Shown: piece after piece, positions 1 through 7,732 of the stretch | Layout of the letters: the number at the start of each line of letters is the position of its first letter | How positions within the stretch are numbered: position 1 is the first letter of the stretch | Source: Deltaproteobacteria bacterium | GTDB taxonomy: Bacteria; Desulfobacterota; DSM-4660; Desulfatiglandales; Desulfatiglandaceae | Reading direction: 5' to 3' | Length of the DNA stretch: 64,000 nucleotides | Assembly (NCBI GenBank): GCA_021737785.1 | Contig: JAIPDI010000001.1 | Coordinates: 124,001 to 188,000 of the forward strand | Translations under genes and position numbers: made by a program | The notes under the pieces: generated by a model | Told to the model about the DNA's origin: nothing | The model's input: only the letters and a program-made list of their open reading frames with translations | Databases searched by the model: none

Positions 1-164
1 TTCAGGGCCTCAAATGTGATGGTGGAGCCGTTGGTGGCGCAGTGGCACACGTGACGATTCACCCGGCGAGATGCTCCCGGGATACCGGAGCTGACCGGCT
101 GAATAACCACTTCCGCTTTGCCATCTCCTTTGAGGGTGGTTACAAGACCTTCATTTTGTGGCAT
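1..164 (-). CDS. RseC/MucC-like protein, N-terminal part (cut by window edge)
   Basis: Reading leftward from ATG at 164, the frame gives MPQNEGLVTTLKGDGKAEVV and continues through a Cys-containing segment (HVCHCATNG) to the window edge. The N-terminus resembles the RseC/MucC family: a short start, a GxV..GD..AEV beta-rich stretch, then a Cys cluster. In that family the protein is a small inner-membrane component linked to SoxR reduction or sigma-E control. An AAAGGAG ribosome-binding site lies about nine bases before the ATG. It is the last visible gene of the leftward arsenic/thiol cluster, 117 bp after the MauE-like gene. The membrane segments expected further on lie outside the window, so family assignment rests on the first 55 residues. 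Confidence 0.6.
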   Translation of the reverse strand, partial: MPQNEGLVTTLKGDGKAEVVIQPVSSGIPGASRRVNRHVCHCATNGSTITFEAL

Positions 165-281
165 CCGAACGACTCCTTTTGCTTGGCATGATAATGGCGC
201 CTGGCCCGACAGTGCGTATGCAAGGGACAGCGATACATCACTTGAAAAGCATTCATATCGGCCCGACCCGTGAGGAAATGC

Positions 282-764
282 TCACATCCCCGCCTTCTGT
301 CTCCTTCCCCGAAAGGTGCGAAAAAACAGGTAGAGTGCCGTCAGGAGGAAAAGGCTGTCCCTGAAAACATACCATGACATCGACGTGCTGTCCGTGAGTT
401 GGGTGCTTGTGTGAAAGCACCCGCAGTGAATATCCAGGCCCCGTGCCAAATTGAAGATCACCGCGCCAAAAAAAATGGTCAGGAGCAGCGTCACTATGGA
501 TACGGTTCCTTCCCGGAACAGACCGATCACCAGGAAAGCACCTGTGACAAGCTCCAGCCAGGGAAGAACGATCGCCGTGAGATTGACCAGGGCGTCCGGA
601 AGGATCTGGTAATTATGGACGACCTCTGCAAAGGCCTCGGGATGGGCGATCTTGTCCATGCTTGCGTAAATGAAAACGGCCCCCAGGATCAGACGGGCAA
701 CCAGAACAAGAAGGCCGTCCCGTTTGCACTGGGCCTTGAAAAAATGTGGTTTATCTTCATCCAT
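282..764 (-). CDS. MauE/DoxX-like membrane protein
   Basis: About 160 residues with four predicted membrane helices (VLVARLILGAVFIYAS, LTAIVLPWLELVTGAFLVIG, IVTLLLTIFFGAVIF, DSLFLLTALYLFF) and a conserved GLDIHCGCFH Cys-x-Cys motif, as in MauE/DoxX quinone- or thiol-linked membrane proteins. MauE-type proteins act in disulfide formation or electron transfer across the membrane. The longer open frame begins at 905, but ATG 764 overlaps the end of the CDF gene by eight bases and has a GGAG upstream, so translational coupling is likely. Its place beside CcdA, rhodanese and thioredoxins supports a thiol-redox role. The exact substrate is unknown. Confidence 0.75.
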   Translation of the reverse strand: MDEDKPHFFKAQCKRDGLLVLVARLILGAVFIYASMDKIAHPEAFAEVVHNYQILPDALVNLTAIVLPWLELVTGAFLVIGLFREGTVSIVTLLLTIFFGAVIFNLARGLDIHCGCFHTSTQLTDSTSMSWYVFRDSLFLLTALYLFFRTFRGRRQKAGM

Positions 765-1764
765 TTCCAGCGACTCCGCAAGAATTTTCACAAAGGATCC
801 CGCCATTTCCACATTCCGTGGTCTCGAACTGAAGTACGGGATGGTCGATTCCGAATTCATGAGAGAGTTCATGACGGATAGCCTCAAACAGCCCCCGGGT
901 CTCACTTACGGGTTGATCACTGACCAGCACATGGCATGAAAACGCAGTGCTGTTGGATGAGATCCGCCAGGCATGCAGGTAATGGACCCCCAGGACACCC
1001 GGAATCTTTTCCAGCCGCGCCTTGACCTCGGAAAGATGGAGGTCTTCCGGCGTGGCGTTCATCAGGATATTGCTTGCCCCTTTGACGATGGACCAGCAAT
1101 TCTTGAGAATAAACAGAACAATGAAGATCGAGAGGAGGGGGTCCAGCCAGTACCAGGGCCTGACCAGAAATATCGCCCCGCTGATCAGCACCATGACGGA
1201 GGTCAGGAGGTCGCCCATCATGTGGAGGAAGGCCCCCCGGACGTTGAGGCTGTGCTTTGAATCCCGATGGAGAAGCCAGGCGGAAAGGCCGTTTCCCGCA
1301 ATGCCCACGCCGGCCAGGAGAATGACCACATTCCCAAGTACGGGCTGCGGGCGATAAAACCGTTCCACTGCCCCGTAGACGATGAAGGCCGACGCACCCA
1401 GGAGGATGGCTACGTTTATCAATGCGGCCAGGACCTCCGCACGCTTGTAACCAAAGGTATTTCGGGGCGATGCCCCTTTCTTTCCTATGAGATGTGCAAA
1501 ATATGCGATGAGGATGGCCACGAAATCGCTGAAGTTGTGAGCGGCATCGGAGATAAGGGCCATGCTGTTGGCAACCACGCCCCCGATAATCTGGACAACG
1601 GGGATAATAAAGTTCAGGAGGAGCGTAATCAGCAACCGGGAGCCGCTCGTGTCATCCGCTTCTACTGCCACATGATTGGAGGTCTCGCCAGGGGGGCGGC
1701 CATGGTCCTCTCTTGAAATCTCTTCGAATTTCATGTCCTCTTGGGGACCTGGTTTCTTTTTCAT
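757..1764 (-). CDS. Cation diffusion facilitator (CzcD/ZitB-type metal exporter)
   Basis: 335-residue inner-membrane protein that should exchange a divalent metal (usually Zn, Co or Cd) for protons. Both signature HxxxD metal sites are visible: SDAAHNFSD in helix 2 (about residue 70) and HMMGDLL in helix 5 (about residue 180). Six helices are followed by a soluble C-terminal domain (from about residue 240, ending in a His/Cys-rich tail ECGNGGILCENSCG). The N-terminus carries a charged, His-containing extension of about 40 residues. The start ATG overlaps the stop of the rhodanese gene (TGATG), so the two are coupled. Metal specificity cannot be read from the sequence; the Cys-rich tail hints at soft metals. 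Confidence 0.9.
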   Translation of the reverse strand: MKKKPGPQEDMKFEEISREDHGRPPGETSNHVAVEADDTSGSRLLITLLLNFIIPVVQIIGGVVANSMALISDAAHNFSDFVAILIAYFAHLIGKKGASPRNTFGYKRAEVLAALINVAILLGASAFIVYGAVERFYRPQPVLGNVVILLAGVGIAGNGLSAWLLHRDSKHSLNVRGAFLHMMGDLLTSVMVLISGAIFLVRPWYWLDPLLSIFIVLFILKNCWSIVKGASNILMNATPEDLHLSEVKARLEKIPGVLGVHYLHAWRISSNSTAFSCHVLVSDQPVSETRGLFEAIRHELSHEFGIDHPVLQFETTECGNGGILCENSCGVAGNG

Positions 1765-2297
1765 CAGGAGGTTCTTTCTTTATCGGAAAGTGCATGCCGG
1801 ACCCCATCGGTGGGAAATCCGGCTTCCTTCCATCTCGTCCAGCCGTTCACAAGGACCCTCACGTCTTGATAGCCCAGGGAAATGAGCTCTCTGGCCAGAT
1901 CTGCGCTCAGGGAACACTCCTCCCCATCGCAATAGGTTACGATCCGGGCATCCTCGGGGATAACACCCCAGACGCGGTCCAGCCATGCGTCAAAGGACTG
2001 CCAGGGTATGTTTTGCGCGCACCGGATATGTCCGCGGGCATACGCCTCCGGTGATCGCGCATCCAGGAATACCGCCTCGTCATCCAGGCAAAGCCGCCTG
2101 GCCTCGTCCAGAGATACGATCATGCTGTCGCCCGTATCCGTAGTTAACCGGGCCTCCGGCGACCCGCCGGCCACCAGAGGAAGTCTATCCGATCGGCCTT
2201 GATTCGTCAAAAGGCCCACCGCAGCGGCCAGAAAAATAATGATGAGGGATTGCCGGACGGTCTTCCATATCTTCTTGGAAATTGGTTTGGTTTTCAT
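1764..2297 (-). CDS. Membrane-anchored rhodanese-domain protein
   Basis: 177 residues: an N-terminal membrane anchor or uncleaved signal (about residues 14-32, SLIIIFLAAAVGLLTN) and one rhodanese domain (about 60-165). The active-site loop is YCDGEECSLS, where the second Cys follows the family's C-x4-R/S pattern, preceded by the FLDARSPEAYARGHI motif. Rhodaneses carry persulfide sulfur on this Cys. The predicted position is periplasmic, close to the thioredoxin-like lipoprotein and CcdA encoded upstream, so a role in periplasmic sulfur or thiol chemistry is inferred. Start and stop overlap both neighbours (ATGA with the preceding 75-residue gene, TGATG with the CDF gene). Confidence 0.85.
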   Translation of the reverse strand: MKTKPISKKIWKTVRQSLIIIFLAAAVGLLTNQGRSDRLPLVAGGSPEARLTTDTGDSMIVSLDEARRLCLDDEAVFLDARSPEAYARGHIRCAQNIPWQSFDAWLDRVWGVIPEDARIVTYCDGEECSLSADLARELISLGYQDVRVLVNGWTRWKEAGFPTDGVRHALSDKERTS

Positions 2298-2521
2298 GGA
2301 GTATCTTTTTTGCCTGACTGAAGTACCACGGTTTTCTGATGGATGGGATACACGTCGCCCGCCGGCGGGTCCCTGAAATATTCAAAGCGCCCCAGCTCGG
2401 CGTTCTGACAAGGAAGCGCCTCGGCGATATCCTGGTCCAGGTGCGCGATGCAGTGGAGAGGCTTAAAACTGGGATTGCACTCGGACCGAGAAATCTCTTT
2501 GGTATACCCTTCCAACAACAT
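2294..2521 (-). CDS. Small conserved protein of unknown function
   Basis: 75 residues, soluble. It resembles the N-terminal part of small conserved proteins of strict anaerobes that carry a (S/T)xCNPxxxxxHC motif, here RSECNPSFKPLHCIAHLDQD, followed by a segment that normally reads LPYLNAVLGG and here reads LPCQNAELGR. Those relatives are often labelled (Fe-S)-binding, though I cannot confirm a cluster from two Cys residues. The gene overlaps the rhodanese start by ATGA and follows ccdA by 15 bp, so it belongs to the operon. It could be a shortened version of the family. Confidence 0.6.
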   Translation of the reverse strand: MLLEGYTKEISRSECNPSFKPLHCIAHLDQDIAEALPCQNAELGRFEYFRDPPAGDVYPIHQKTVVLQSGKKDTP

Positions 2522-2536
2522 GACCTCTATCCCCCT

Positions 2537-3247
2537 CTATAAGGAGGAGAAGAACGGATTGATGACAAAATAGGCGCCCAGCAATGCAATCACCGCGCCC
2601 GCCCCCTTTCGGAACCAGTTTCCGGCCCCCTGCCAGGCGCTGTTCTCCATGACCCTTTTCACCGCGGCCGTTGAACTACCCGCCACGACAATGGGCAGAC
2701 AGTGGCCGATGGCGAACAGGAGGATGAACAGGATGCCCGTGGCAATCTGCTTTTGAACCGTGATGATGGCCAGGATGGGGGCGATGAATCCGAAGGTGCA
2801 GGATCCCGAAAGGACCCCATAGGCCAGTCCGAGGACGAATGCGCCCAAGAGACCTTTCAAGTTCAGGCGATAAAGAAGACTTCCGGACATGGAGCACTTT
2901 TCAACGCCCAGCATGCCGAGGGCCACCCAGATCAGGATCAGCCCGATCAGGATCTGCCAGTAGTCCCCCACGTCGCCCAGCATGCGGCCCAGGAGGGCGC
3001 AGATAATACCGATGAGGGCGATGGTAATAAAAAGGCCCGATGTAAAGGCCACAGAATAGAACCCGGCCTCCCTCGGCTTCAGAAGCGTCTGCTGCCCGCC
3101 CACGTACGCCACCATAAGCGGGATGGAGGCCAGGTGGCAGGGGCTGAAGACCACGCTGATCATGCCCCACAAAAAACAGCCCAGGGCGGCGATCATGACA
3201 CCGCCTGCAATCCATTCATTCACGGTCAGGAAGATGCTTTCGAGCAT
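2537..3247 (-). CDS. ccdA: CcdA-type thiol-disulfide membrane transporter
   Basis: 236 residues with six membrane helices. The two redox Cys residues of the family are present: SPCHLASIPL in the first helix and GSCTFGFIAP in the fourth. CcdA/DsbD-beta proteins pass electrons from cytoplasmic thioredoxin to periplasmic thioredoxin-like partners. Two such partners are encoded immediately upstream in the same operon (3269-3688 and 3689-4624), which makes this the likely membrane step of the relay. A cytochrome c maturation role is the usual annotation, but no cytochrome genes are nearby. Confidence 0.9.
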   Translation of the reverse strand: MLESIFLTVNEWIAGGVMIAALGCFLWGMISVVFSPCHLASIPLMVAYVGGQQTLLKPREAGFYSVAFTSGLFITIALIGIICALLGRMLGDVGDYWQILIGLILIWVALGMLGVEKCSMSGSLLYRLNLKGLLGAFVLGLAYGVLSGSCTFGFIAPILAIITVQKQIATGILFILLFAIGHCLPIVVAGSSTAAVKRVMENSAWQGAGNWFRKGAGAVIALLGAYFVINPFFSSL

Positions 3248-3268
3248 TCACGCCCCTCTCTGCATCGG

Positions 3269-3688
3269 CTAGCTCACGCCCATTTTCTTGAAGATTCGGT
3301 CGATGTCCGCCTCGCCCATGAATCCTTCATGGCGGTGGACCTCTTTCCCCTCTTTATCAAAAAAAATCTGAGTGGGGATGGCCCGGATGCCGAACCGTTT
3401 GGCCGGTGCTTTGTCTTTCCAGACATCGATAAAGACGATGGCGGCCTTTCCCCGGTATTTCTTCTCCACCTTTGCCAGGACCGGCACCATCATCTTGCAG
3501 GGGACGCATTCGTCGGCGCCCAGATCCACCATGGTGGGCATCCCCTTGATCGGAACATCGCCGGCCGTCGGCGAATGGGATGCCGGGGATTCGTCGGATG
3601 AACACCCGGAGAGTTGAAGACTCAGCACGCCGATGAAGGCTGCAAGGGCCGCAATACCCAGCACAACGGTCTTGATTCGCTTCTCCAT
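3269..3688 (-). CDS. Thioredoxin-fold lipoprotein
   Basis: 139 residues. The N-terminus is a lipoprotein signal (hydrophobic segment then LQLSGCSS, lipidation Cys near residue 29). The mature part is a thioredoxin fold with active site ECVPCKMM and the cis-Pro loop IRAIPTQIFF. The sequence closely parallels the C-terminal half of the next gene (VDLGADECVPCKMM versus VEFGAAGCVPCDMM), suggesting a local duplication. It probably works in the periplasm as a reductant or oxidant supplied by the adjacent CcdA. Its ATG follows directly on the stop codon of the preceding gene. Confidence 0.9.
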   Translation of the reverse strand: MEKRIKTVVLGIAALAAFIGVLSLQLSGCSSDESPASHSPTAGDVPIKGMPTMVDLGADECVPCKMMVPVLAKVEKKYRGKAAIVFIDVWKDKAPAKRFGIRAIPTQIFFDKEGKEVHRHEGFMGEADIDRIFKKMGVS

Positions 3689-4624
3689 CTACTTGACCCC
3701 CAGTCGCGCCAGTTGCTTCAAGACCTCTTCTTCTGCATAGAATCCCACATGTCGAAAGACCTCTTTCCCGTTCCTGTCAAAAAATGCCTGAACCGGAATC
3801 GAACGGATTCCGAACCGGGCACCCAGGAGCTGGTTCTCCCGCACGTGCACAAAAACCACGTTGAGCGTGTCGTGAAATTTCTTTCTAAGTTTGTCGAGTA
3901 TGGGCTGCATCATATCACATGGGACGCACCCCGCAGCCCCGAATTCGACCAGGGTAGGTTTTCCGGACATGCGTGCCTTGTCCACCGGGTTGTCCCTGGC
4001 CGATTCCGCCTGTTTCTTCACCCAATCCCGGTTGACGCGGATATCCGTCCTCTTGCCCAGGCCCTCAATGCGGGCATCGAGGGCCGCCACCTTTTTCTGC
4101 TCGAGCAGAAAGGGTTCGATGCTCTCCTTGACCTGATCAAAGGGCATGCCGCCGACCATCGCTTTGTTGGTCTCATAAAATGCCTTCATTTCCGCCTCGT
4201 TTACCGTAATGCCGTCCGTGAGACGCTCCACGTACGCCTTCAACATCTCCTCTTTGGGCTGATCAGCAGAAATGCCCATGGACACTGCATCCTGTTTGAT
4301 GAGCATTTCCATGGCCTTCTGTTCCAGCAAAAAGAAGAGATTCTTCTCCAATTCCTTTCGCATCTCAGGAGGCGCTTCTCCAAGTATTTTCCCGGCAAAA
4401 TCCTCCCGGATTTCAACCTGGTAGGCTTGAAGAAGTACATCCTTTTCCATGTCCGTCAGCCTGGCCGATTTTAAGATCCCTGTTGCCAGGCCCGGATAGG
4501 CCTCTTCCACGGTTACGGGAACCGGTTCATCGGCCCCCGCCAATCCTCCCAGGCCTACCATGAGGGGGAAAACCGCCGTCAACACCATAGCCGGCATCCA
4601 CACGCTTTTTTTCCGTATTTTCAT
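3689..4624 (-). CDS. SurA/PpiC-like chaperone region fused to thioredoxin domain
   Basis: 311 residues from ATG 4624 (AAAGGAAA ribosome-binding site; the open frame runs 24 codons further upstream). A signal peptide (residues 1-30, ending near GLAGADE) is followed by a helical SurA-N-like region (about 40-190, with the EAEMKAFYETN.. pattern typical of SurA/PrsA chaperones but without a parvulin domain) and a C-terminal thioredoxin domain (about 215-311) with active site GCVPCDMM and cis-Pro loop IRSIPVQAFF. The combination suggests a periplasmic folding or thiol-transfer factor. It lies between arsM and the thioredoxin lipoprotein, so a role in keeping arsenic-related thiols reduced is possible but inferred. 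Confidence 0.8.
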   Translation of the reverse strand: MKIRKKSVWMPAMVLTAVFPLMVGLGGLAGADEPVPVTVEEAYPGLATGILKSARLTDMEKDVLLQAYQVEIREDFAGKILGEAPPEMRKELEKNLFFLLEQKAMEMLIKQDAVSMGISADQPKEEMLKAYVERLTDGITVNEAEMKAFYETNKAMVGGMPFDQVKESIEPFLLEQKKVAALDARIEGLGKRTDIRVNRDWVKKQAESARDNPVDKARMSGKPTLVEFGAAGCVPCDMMQPILDKLRKKFHDTLNVVFVHVRENQLLGARFGIRSIPVQAFFDRNGKEVFRHVGFYAEEEVLKQLARLGVK

Positions 4625-4643
4625 CCAGTTTCCTTTCTTACCG

Positions 4644-5438
4644 TTAAGATGGCTTGACCGCCAGAATATAGGCGGAAAAAACCACCTTTTCCGCATTGTC
4701 CGCGACGTTCCAGCCTCGAATGATCTCCTCGCTCTGCTCCTTTTGCCGGATGGCGATTGCCTGAAACCCCAGGTCCGACAGAATCCCTTCCACCTCCCCG
4801 GGTGAAATGGCCCCGGCCACTCACCCGGTATAGGCGAGGGGGTTGTCTTGAAGCGCCTTTGGGATTTCTCCGGAGCGGAGGATATCGGAAATAACGATCC
4901 GGCCCCCCGGCTTCAAAACCCGATGAATTTCGCCGAAAACCGCGGTCTTGTCCGGGGAAAGGTTGACGACGCAATTGGAAATGACCACATCCACGGAATT
5001 GTCCTCAACAGGCAGGGCCTCGATCTTTCCCATGCGGAAGTCTACATTGTGGATATTCAGACTTTCGGCGTTGGCCCTGGCTTTCTCAACCATTTCCCCG
5101 GTCATATCCATACCGATCACTTTCCCTGCCGCACCCACCTGCCTGGCCGCCAGAAAGGCATCGAATCCCGCACCGCTGCCGAGGTCCAGCACGATCTCGC
5201 CCGGCTTCAGATCCGCTTTGCCGATGGGATTGCCGCAACCCAGTCCCAGGTTTGCCTCTCCGGGCGCCAGCAGGAGATCCTCATCCTGATAGTCAAGGAT
5301 CCTTCCCATGGCCTGGATGTCTGTGATGAGCGTGGGACCGCCGCAACACGACGAGGCGCCCATGCCGCGCTTCCCTTCTGCGATGGCGGCATATTTTTCT
5401 TTGACCAGCCCATGTATCTCGTTGTCTTCTGGTTTCAT
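4644..5438 (-). CDS. arsM: ArsM-type arsenite methyltransferase, probable selenoprotein (in-frame TGA at 4821-4823)
   Basis: SAM-dependent methyltransferase for As(III). Start ATG 5438 has GGAGG ten bases upstream and gives the family's usual KEKYAAIAEG N-terminus. Visible parts: SSCCGG Cys pair that binds arsenic (about residue 30), SAM motif VLDLGSGAGFDAF (about 82-94), SNCVVNLSP Cys (about 155). A TGA interrupts the frame after LAYTG, exactly where relatives have the conserved arsenic-binding Cys of the YTGC(I/V)AGA motif. After it the frame stays open for 58 codons and keeps family sequence (VAGAISPGEVE, then GFQAIAIRQK) to TAA at 4644. A SECIS-like hairpin follows the TGA. Read with Sec, the protein has 264 residues, the normal length. 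A plain truncation would remove a catalytic residue and conserved tail; nonsense mutation remains the alternative. Confidence 0.8.
4786..4820 (-). promoter_or_regulatory. SECIS-like hairpin downstream of arsM TGA
   Basis: Directly after the TGA (4823-4821, minus strand) there are 13 bases and then a stem TTTCACC (4807-4801), a six-base loop CGGGGA (4800-4795) and the pairing arm GGTGGAA (4794-4788): seven pairs with one G-U. Two further C-G pairs form below an A-G mismatch. The loop begins 21 bases after the TGA and has G at its second and third positions, fitting the bacterial SECIS pattern (short loop with early guanine, within roughly 16-37 bases of UGA). It would recruit SelB inside the coding sequence. 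An overlapping CCGGG/CCCGG stem nearer the TGA is an alternative fold. Confidence 0.6.
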
Positions 5439-5473
5439 GGAATGCACCCTCCGTTGTGCCGGGGACAGGTTGT

Positions 5474-5707
5474 CTAGCTGGTTATCCATGCCTTGATCTC
5501 TTCTTTGGAAGGGACCTTGCCCACACACTTAACCTCCCCGTCCACCACCACCGCCGGCGTCATGAAGACGCCGTGTTTGGCAATGTCCATGACGTCTTTG
5601 ACCTTGCTCACCGTGACATCGACCCCTGCCTCATGTATTGCCTCTTTAACGCGTTTTTCCGTCTGCTCGCATTTGGGACACCCAGGCCCCAATACCTTGA
5701 TTTCCAT
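5474..5707 (-). CDS. Small thioredoxin/glutaredoxin-fold protein (redox-active disulfide protein family)
   Basis: 77 residues starting MEIKVLGPGCPKCEQ, the signature of the small MTH895/TM0996-like thioredoxin family with a CPKC active site (residues 10-13) and the MTPAVVVDGEV cis-Pro segment. No signal peptide, so cytoplasmic. Such proteins often accompany ArsP-type permeases and arsenic methylation genes. It lies 35 bp upstream of the arsM start and is followed in the upstream gene by a closely similar domain (IKVLGPGCVQCDR), indicating duplication. A GGAGAAGG-type ribosome-binding site precedes the ATG. Confidence 0.9.
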   Translation of the reverse strand: MEIKVLGPGCPKCEQTEKRVKEAIHEAGVDVTVSKVKDVMDIAKHGVFMTPAVVVDGEVKCVGKVPSKEEIKAWITS

Positions 5708-5765
5708 AATCCTTCTCCTTTCCGTTTCCCCGTGGCCTTGCGCCTTGGGCCTTACGCCTTGCGCC
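5708..5765 (-). repeat. GCCTTGCGCC-type low-complexity spacer
   Basis: The gap between the two thioredoxin-fold genes is built of imperfect repeats of seven to eight bases (GCCTTGCGCCTT, GGCCTTACGCCTTG and similar). The same motif, read on either strand, occurs at about 19594-19617 and at the right edge of the window (63978-64000). It encodes nothing recognisable. Confidence 0.6.
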
Positions 5766-6281
5766 TTATTCCTTATGCCTTACGCCCTGCGCCTCCATGA
5801 TCCATTCAACCATTTTTGATTTCAGCGGCACCTTGCCCACTGACTTGACCCGGCCGTTGATGAGCAGGGCCGGCGTTCCCATGACCCCGTAACGACCGAT
5901 CTCCTTGATATCCCGAACGTGCTCGATGTCGGCCATGACCCCGGTTTCAGACATGACCTGCATGAGGTCCTGCTCAAGGCGATCGCACTGCACGCACCCC
6001 GGCCCCAAGACCTTGATCTGAATCCCCTCCGGCGTCTCCTCTTGTTCAAAGGGCTTCCCCACATATTTTTTAAATTCTCTGAGAAAGGCCTTACCGTACT
6101 GCCCCCTGACCTTATCAGGAAAATAATTCCGTTTTGCCAGGCGTTGGAGGAGTTCTGCTTCGGCTTCCGGGTCCGGCCTGTCAGCATGCGTCTCGGCCAT
6201 CTCTTCCATGACCGCTTTGAGCCCTATGATGCCCACGCCCGAGCTCCCTACCCTGATCTGCGTCACATCATCCTGTGACAT
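5766..6281 (-). CDS. Thioredoxin-fold protein with N-terminal extension
   Basis: 171 residues from ATG 6281 (GAGAGG seven bases upstream; the frame also has an ATG six codons earlier). Residues 1-85 form a charged helical extension beginning VTQIRVGSSGVGIIGLK and ending in KNYFPDKVRGQYGKAFLREF, a pattern I associate with NAC-like N-termini in arsenic gene clusters of anaerobes. Residues 95-171 are a small thioredoxin domain, IKVLGPGCVQCDR, with MGTPALLINGRV as the cis-Pro region. Cytoplasmic. It lies between the ArsP-like permease and the 77-residue thioredoxin. Electron donor for permease cargo or for ArsM is a reasonable inference. Confidence 0.8.
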   Translation of the reverse strand: MSQDDVTQIRVGSSGVGIIGLKAVMEEMAETHADRPDPEAEAELLQRLAKRNYFPDKVRGQYGKAFLREFKKYVGKPFEQEETPEGIQIKVLGPGCVQCDRLEQDLMQVMSETGVMADIEHVRDIKEIGRYGVMGTPALLINGRVKSVGKVPLKSKMVEWIMEAQGVRHKE

Positions 6282-6463
6282 ACACGTCCTCTCTTTCATT
6301 CACCGCAAAGTGGCAAAGTACGGTAAGGTTTTATCATGTTCAATCCTCTGAAATCTAATCGCGCGCCAGCGCTTGAGTATTTTGATCCTTGCTCTCTCTT
6401 CAAGGATCAAAATCAACCAACAAAAAACTCCCCTTCGCGTTCTTCGCGCCTTCGCGGTGAATC

Positions 6464-7636
6464 TTACCCAGAGATCCAGCCGTAAGTCATGCCCGCGATG
6501 GTACTTAAAATAACAATAATCACGCAAAAGACAGCTGTCTTCTTGACCCCCATGACCCCGCCGATTACCAGCATGTTGGGAAGGGAGAGGGCCGGTCCCG
6601 CAAGAAGGAGACTGAGGGCCGGCCCCTTGCCCATGCCGGATCCGATGAGACCCTGGAGAATGGGCACCTCCGTCAGTGTGGCGAAATACATCAAGGCCCC
6701 GGATACCGACGCAAACAGATTGGCCCACAGGGAATTGCCCCCCACCAGGGATGCCACATAGTGCTCCGGGATCAGAGCCGGATGCCCGGGTCTGCCCAGC
6801 ATAAAGCCCGCCACCAGGACCCCGGCGCCCAGAAGGGGAAAGATCTGTTTCATGAATCCCCAGGTGGACTGGACCCAGGTGGTTCTCTCTTCTTTTACAA
6901 ACCAGCGCTTCAGCATAAAGCCGAGAATAATGAGAAGCCCGGCCGTGATAATCCATTTGGCGGCAAAAACAGCCGGCCAGAACCCGGTGGACCCCGGGGC
7001 AGGTCTTGCAAAGGCGGCAAAAATAAGGATCAGCACCAAGGTCAGCATGAACAGCGCATCCTGGGCCAGGGTGCGGCCTTTCCCCTCTTCCTCCGGGAGG
7101 TAGATCTGCCCGGCTGCCCGCGCCGCATCGTCCTTTCTGAAGATGAAGGCCATGAGAAGGCCGGTGATGACGGCAAACAGGACTGCTCCGATGGCCCTGG
7201 CCAGACCCAGTTCCCACCCTAAAATCCTGGCCGTGAGCACGATGGCCAGCACGTTGATGGCAGGGCCGGAATAGAGGAAGGCCGTTGCCGGGCCGATGCC
7301 CGCTCCCCGCGTATAGATTCCCGCAAACAGGGGCAGCACCGTGCACGAACAGACCGCGAGGACCGTCCCGGATACGGAAGCAACCGAATAAGAAAGGATT
7401 TTCCCGGCCGTGGCCCCGAAATACTTCAGGACCGATGCCTGGGACACAAACACGGCAATGGCGCCGGCAATAAAAAAGGCGGGAATGAGGCAGGTCAGGA
7501 CATGCTCGCGGGCATACTCCTGGAGCATCATGAAGGCCTCGAGGCCCGATCGCCGCACCGTCTCATTCGCCCAGGGGATATAATAGGCGGCCGCAAAAAT
7601 CAGGATGATGTAAATGAGTTTTGTTCTCTCTTTCAA
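6464..7636 (-). CDS. arsP: ArsP/DUF318-type permease
   Basis: 390 residues with about ten membrane helices. The family hallmark AVCSCTVLPLFAGIYTRGAG followed by PATAFLYSGPAINVLA is intact (about residues 95-130), and the second half repeats the fold (GPALSLPNMLVIGG). This permease family includes ArsP, which exports trivalent organoarsenicals. Being in an operon with arsR and an arsM-type methyltransferase makes export of methylated arsenic the best guess; other family members are annotated only as predicted permeases. The start is TTG at 7636 with GGAG ten bases upstream. A 164-bp non-coding gap (6300-6463) with common intergenic CACCGCAAAG/CGCCTTCGCGG sequence follows the gene. Confidence 0.85.
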   Translation of the reverse strand: MKERTKLIYIILIFAAAYYIPWANETVRRSGLEAFMMLQEYAREHVLTCLIPAFFIAGAIAVFVSQASVLKYFGATAGKILSYSVASVSGTVLAVCSCTVLPLFAGIYTRGAGIGPATAFLYSGPAINVLAIVLTARILGWELGLARAIGAVLFAVITGLLMAFIFRKDDAARAAGQIYLPEEEGKGRTLAQDALFMLTLVLILIFAAFARPAPGSTGFWPAVFAAKWIITAGLLIILGFMLKRWFVKEERTTWVQSTWGFMKQIFPLLGAGVLVAGFMLGRPGHPALIPEHYVASLVGGNSLWANLFASVSGALMYFATLTEVPILQGLIGSGMGKGPALSLLLAGPALSLPNMLVIGGVMGVKKTAVFCVIIVILSTIAGMTYGWISG

Positions 7637-7732
7637 TGTTCCGATTCTCCCTTCCTTAGCCGGAACCCGTTGTTTTCCGGCAAGACACCTATAGCCGCAT
7701 TCTTATTCAGCTATATTAAAACCACACCGAAG

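Noticed and set aside
6300-7346. A 348-codon frame opposite in phase to the permease gene
   Set aside because: It overlaps the clear ArsP-type permease in another frame of the same strand and has the biased composition of a shadow frame.
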